From positions 1-7,696 of the forward strand of contig CAJBJW010000102.1 in assembly GCA_903953455.1 (NCBI GenBank): 7,696 nucleotides of DNA. The letters run 5' to 3'. This stretch comes from an uncultured Pseudomonadota bacterium (GTDB lineage: Bacteria > Pseudomonadota > Gammaproteobacteria > Methylococcales > Methylomonadaceae). The notes beneath the pieces were generated by a model that did no database searches, had not been told where the DNA came from, and saw only the letters and a list, made by a program, of their open reading frames with translations. Shown piece by piece: positions 6,209-7,696 of this stretch. Numbering within the stretch: the first letter of the stretch is position 1; each line of letters opens with the position of its first letter. The translations under genes were made by a program, and so were the position numbers.

Positions 6209-6810
6209 TAACGCAACAACAAAAAAGAAATAGACGGCTCATTATTGGTATATTCGCTATGTCAATTATTCCATTTGGTTTTGCATGGTATATGGCAAAA
6301 CACCCTGATTTTTTAATGCGTGCACCAACGAATCACGGTGAATTCATTAAGCCCATTATTACAACAGAGCGCAGTGATTTTCAGGGTTTTGATGATTTTT
6401 CAAAAGATAACATACAAGAGCTTTCTTCGCACTGGCTTATAGTGAATGTCATTCCTAAATCGGACTGCACTGAAGTTTGCATTGATGCCATTTATAAAAG
6501 TCGACAATTACGATTGATGTTAAATAAGGAATTAGTTCGCACTCGACGTGCAGTATTAGTGCTTGATAATACAATTTCCCAAGAAAAAGCAGCAACGTGG
6601 TGGCAAGCAGAGTCGGATTTATTAAAATTAAAACCCAGTGAAGACGTTATTGATAAATTAAATGCACTGTATAATGGGAGTATTCCTGAAGGTGTATTAT
6701 TGCTTGTGGATCCGCTTGGGAACTTTATGATGCGCTATGCACCTGATTTCAATCCTTACGATGCAAAAAGTGATTTGATGCACCTTTTAAAAATTTCACA
6801 AATTGGTTAA
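6205..6810 (+). CDS. Membrane-anchored thioredoxin-like (Sco-related) cox-cluster protein
   Basis: A 201-residue protein with a basic N-terminus (KRNRR), one helix at about 12-30, and a periplasmic domain. The domain shows WLIVNVIP (77-84) followed by C88-T-E-V-C92 and, near the end, LLLVDPLGNFMMRY (165-178). This order (beta strand, CxxxC, then a D-P-x-G-x-F strand) resembles the Sco1/SenC thioredoxin fold, where CxxxC binds copper or does thiol chemistry. The third Sco copper ligand, a histidine normally shortly before the DPxGxF strand, is not there: the matching stretch reads GSIPEGV. It may therefore act as a thiol reductant or weak copper carrier rather than a classic Sco. Similar uncharacterised proteins occur between surf1 and ctaA in Pseudomonas-type clusters. 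It overlaps surf1 by 4 nt and ends 7 nt before ctaA. The function is inferred from fold and context. Confidence 0.72.
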   Translation: MITQQQKRNRRLIIGIFAMSIIPFGFAWYMAKHPDFLMRAPTNHGEFIKPIITTERSDFQGFDDFSKDNIQELSSHWLIVNVIPKSDCTEVCIDAIYKSRQLRLMLNKELVRTRRAVLVLDNTISQEKAATWWQAESDLLKLKPSEDVIDKLNALYNGSIPEGVLLLVDPLGNFMMRYAPDFNPYDAKSDLMHLLKISQIG

Positions 6811-6817
6811 TTAAAAC

Positions 6818-7696
6818 ATGTTTAGAAAAATAGCTGGTTTGAGCGCCGTTTTAGTTTTTGTTTCCCTTGTTATTGAGACGGGAATACGTTTATCACAGTT
6901 GGATTTGGGCGAATTTAATGTCGTTCATCGATTAATGGTACAAACGATGCCCATTTTTGTCAGCAGTGCATTATTTTTGGGAAGTACCCTTTTTGCCTTG
7001 TTATTTGCTCTTTATTTACGTTTGGATGACCGCGTTATTCTAACTAAGCAACCACAAAGTCGTTTATTAGTTAGCGTTGCATTAGTTGTTATTTTAATTC
7101 AGCTATTTTTAGGTGATTGGGTCGCTGCAAATCATGCGGCACTTGCTTGTCGTGGATTTCCTCAATGTAATGGCTCCTGGTTGCCAGCATTAAATTATGA
7201 TGGTGCTCTAAACTTATTTTATGGTGTGCAAAATCATTATAGCGGCACCGTTGCTTATGACGCTCAAATTACTCTGGCGTGGCTGCACCGTGTCGTGGCA
7301 TTGATATGTTTTATAGTCGTGAGTGGTGTCATTTTTCAAGCAACATCGGCACCTTCGCATACATTGCGTAAGGCTGGCGTATGGTTAAGTACCATTTTGT
7401 TTTTACAAATCAGTTTAAGCATCCTTACGATTAAACTTAATTTACCTTGGTGGATGGCCATTATTCATGCAGGATTAGCAACACTGCTTATTTTGCCATT
7501 GATTGCTATTCATTTTTATAGCAAATATGATTTTCCAGTTTTAGAATCAAAAAGTACAACACAAGATGTTGATACACAAGCGGTTAGTGAACCCATTGCG
7601 AAAGAGACGGATTCACTATATGGCCGGTTAAAATCGCAATTACAACGTACACGAAACGGATTAGGCAGTATTTTATCCAAATCAACTAGTGAAAAT
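6818..7696 (+). CDS. ctaA: Heme A synthase-like protein (CtaA/COX15), shortened core with long C-terminal tail, partial
   Basis: Heme A synthase oxidises the methyl group of heme O to the formyl group of heme A, in the inner membrane. The frame opens with ATG 7 nt after the preceding gene and has no stop before the window ends (293 codons seen). The second half of the family is clear: helix ending LGDWVAANHAALAC (98-111), the cysteine loop C111-x5-C117-NGSW, WLHR with H157, and a last helix with H217 (AIIHAG). The first half looks reduced: only helices at about 6-24 and 43-68, joined by a short loop with H37-R38, so about six helices rather than eight and no GLGCPDWPGC-type loop. After the last helix (about residue 233) a hydrophilic tail of at least 60 residues follows. 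It ends in RLKSQLQRTRNGLG (270-283), which resembles the first helix of FtsY. Family membership is fairly sure; activity and fusion are open. Confidence 0.8.
   Translation, partial: MFRKIAGLSAVLVFVSLVIETGIRLSQLDLGEFNVVHRLMVQTMPIFVSSALFLGSTLFALLFALYLRLDDRVILTKQPQSRLLVSVALVVILIQLFLGDWVAANHAALACRGFPQCNGSWLPALNYDGALNLFYGVQNHYSGTVAYDAQITLAWLHRVVALICFIVVSGVIFQATSAPSHTLRKAGVWLSTILFLQISLSILTIKLNLPWWMAIIHAGLATLLILPLIAIHFYSKYDFPVLESKSTTQDVDTQAVSEPIAKETDSLYGRLKSQLQRTRNGLGSILSKSTSEN
7517..7696 (+). other. Soluble C-terminal extension of the CtaA-like protein, FtsY-like at its end
   Basis: Codons 234-293 of the ctaA-like frame encode a polar tail. First comes an acidic, Ser/Thr-rich linker (about 242-266), then an amphipathic basic stretch, SLYGRLKSQLQRTRNGLGSI (266-285). 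In FtsY, an acidic variable region is likewise followed by a segment of the form F-x-RLK-x-x-L-x-K-T-K/R-x-x-LG that opens the N domain of the SRP-receptor GTPase. The order and residue pattern agree, but only about 25 residues are available and the GTPase motifs would lie beyond the window. The alternative is an ordinary amphipathic tail that resembles FtsY by chance. Confidence 0.4.

Noticed and set aside
6818..7696. ctaA-like frame read as a frameshifted pseudogene
   Set aside because: A single uninterrupted frame of 293 codons carries all recognisable parts in order; the shortening is an in-frame absence of helices, not a visible shift or stop.

Overview
The window is an AT-rich stretch of proteobacterial DNA, most likely gammaproteobacterial. 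It carries an aa3-type (heme-copper) cytochrome c oxidase locus with its assembly genes. Two things suggest a gammaproteobacterium: the Pseudomonas-like style of the HemB fragment, and the gene order coxB - coxA - small ORF - ctaG - coxC / twin-TM gene (opposite strand) / surf1 - Sco-like protein - ctaA, which resembles the cox cluster of Pseudomonas and relatives. The AT-richness would suit a host-associated or low-GC lineage, but I cannot name a genus.

Layout. Positions 1-516 hold the C-terminal half of hemB (porphobilinogen synthase). Positions 517-699 are a non-coding leader with several small palindromes and a possible promoter. Positions 700-5092 hold the structural operon on the + strand: coxB (subunit II with a fused cytochrome c domain), coxA (subunit I), a 32-residue single-TM peptide, ctaG (Cox11 copper chaperone) and coxC (subunit III). 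It ends at a strong, probably bidirectional, terminator at 5109-5146. Positions 5158-5418 on the - strand encode a twin-transmembrane DUF2909-type protein, convergent with coxC. Positions 5419-5500 are a short divergent intergenic region. Positions 5501-7696 hold the assembly genes on the + strand: surf1, a membrane-anchored thioredoxin-like protein with CxxxC that overlaps surf1 by ATGA, and a heme A synthase-like gene (ctaA/COX15) that runs off the right edge.

How the genes work together. CoxB, CoxA and CoxC form the catalytic core. The fused cytochrome c domain of CoxB can feed electrons to CuA, which passes them to heme a and the heme a3-CuB site in CoxA. CtaG delivers copper to CuB, the Sco-like protein may help with CuA or thiol chemistry, SURF1 helps insert heme a, and CtaA makes heme A. 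HemB supplies tetrapyrrole precursor for all hemes, so its adjacency fits the function, though the 183-nt gap suggests separate transcription.

The most unusual part is the last gene. Its heme A synthase region looks shortened to about six membrane helices instead of eight. It then continues without a stop into a soluble tail that resembles the first helix of FtsY, the signal recognition particle receptor. The gene is cut by the window edge, so the fusion idea is only a lead. I found no CRISPR array, mobile element, rRNA or tRNA.
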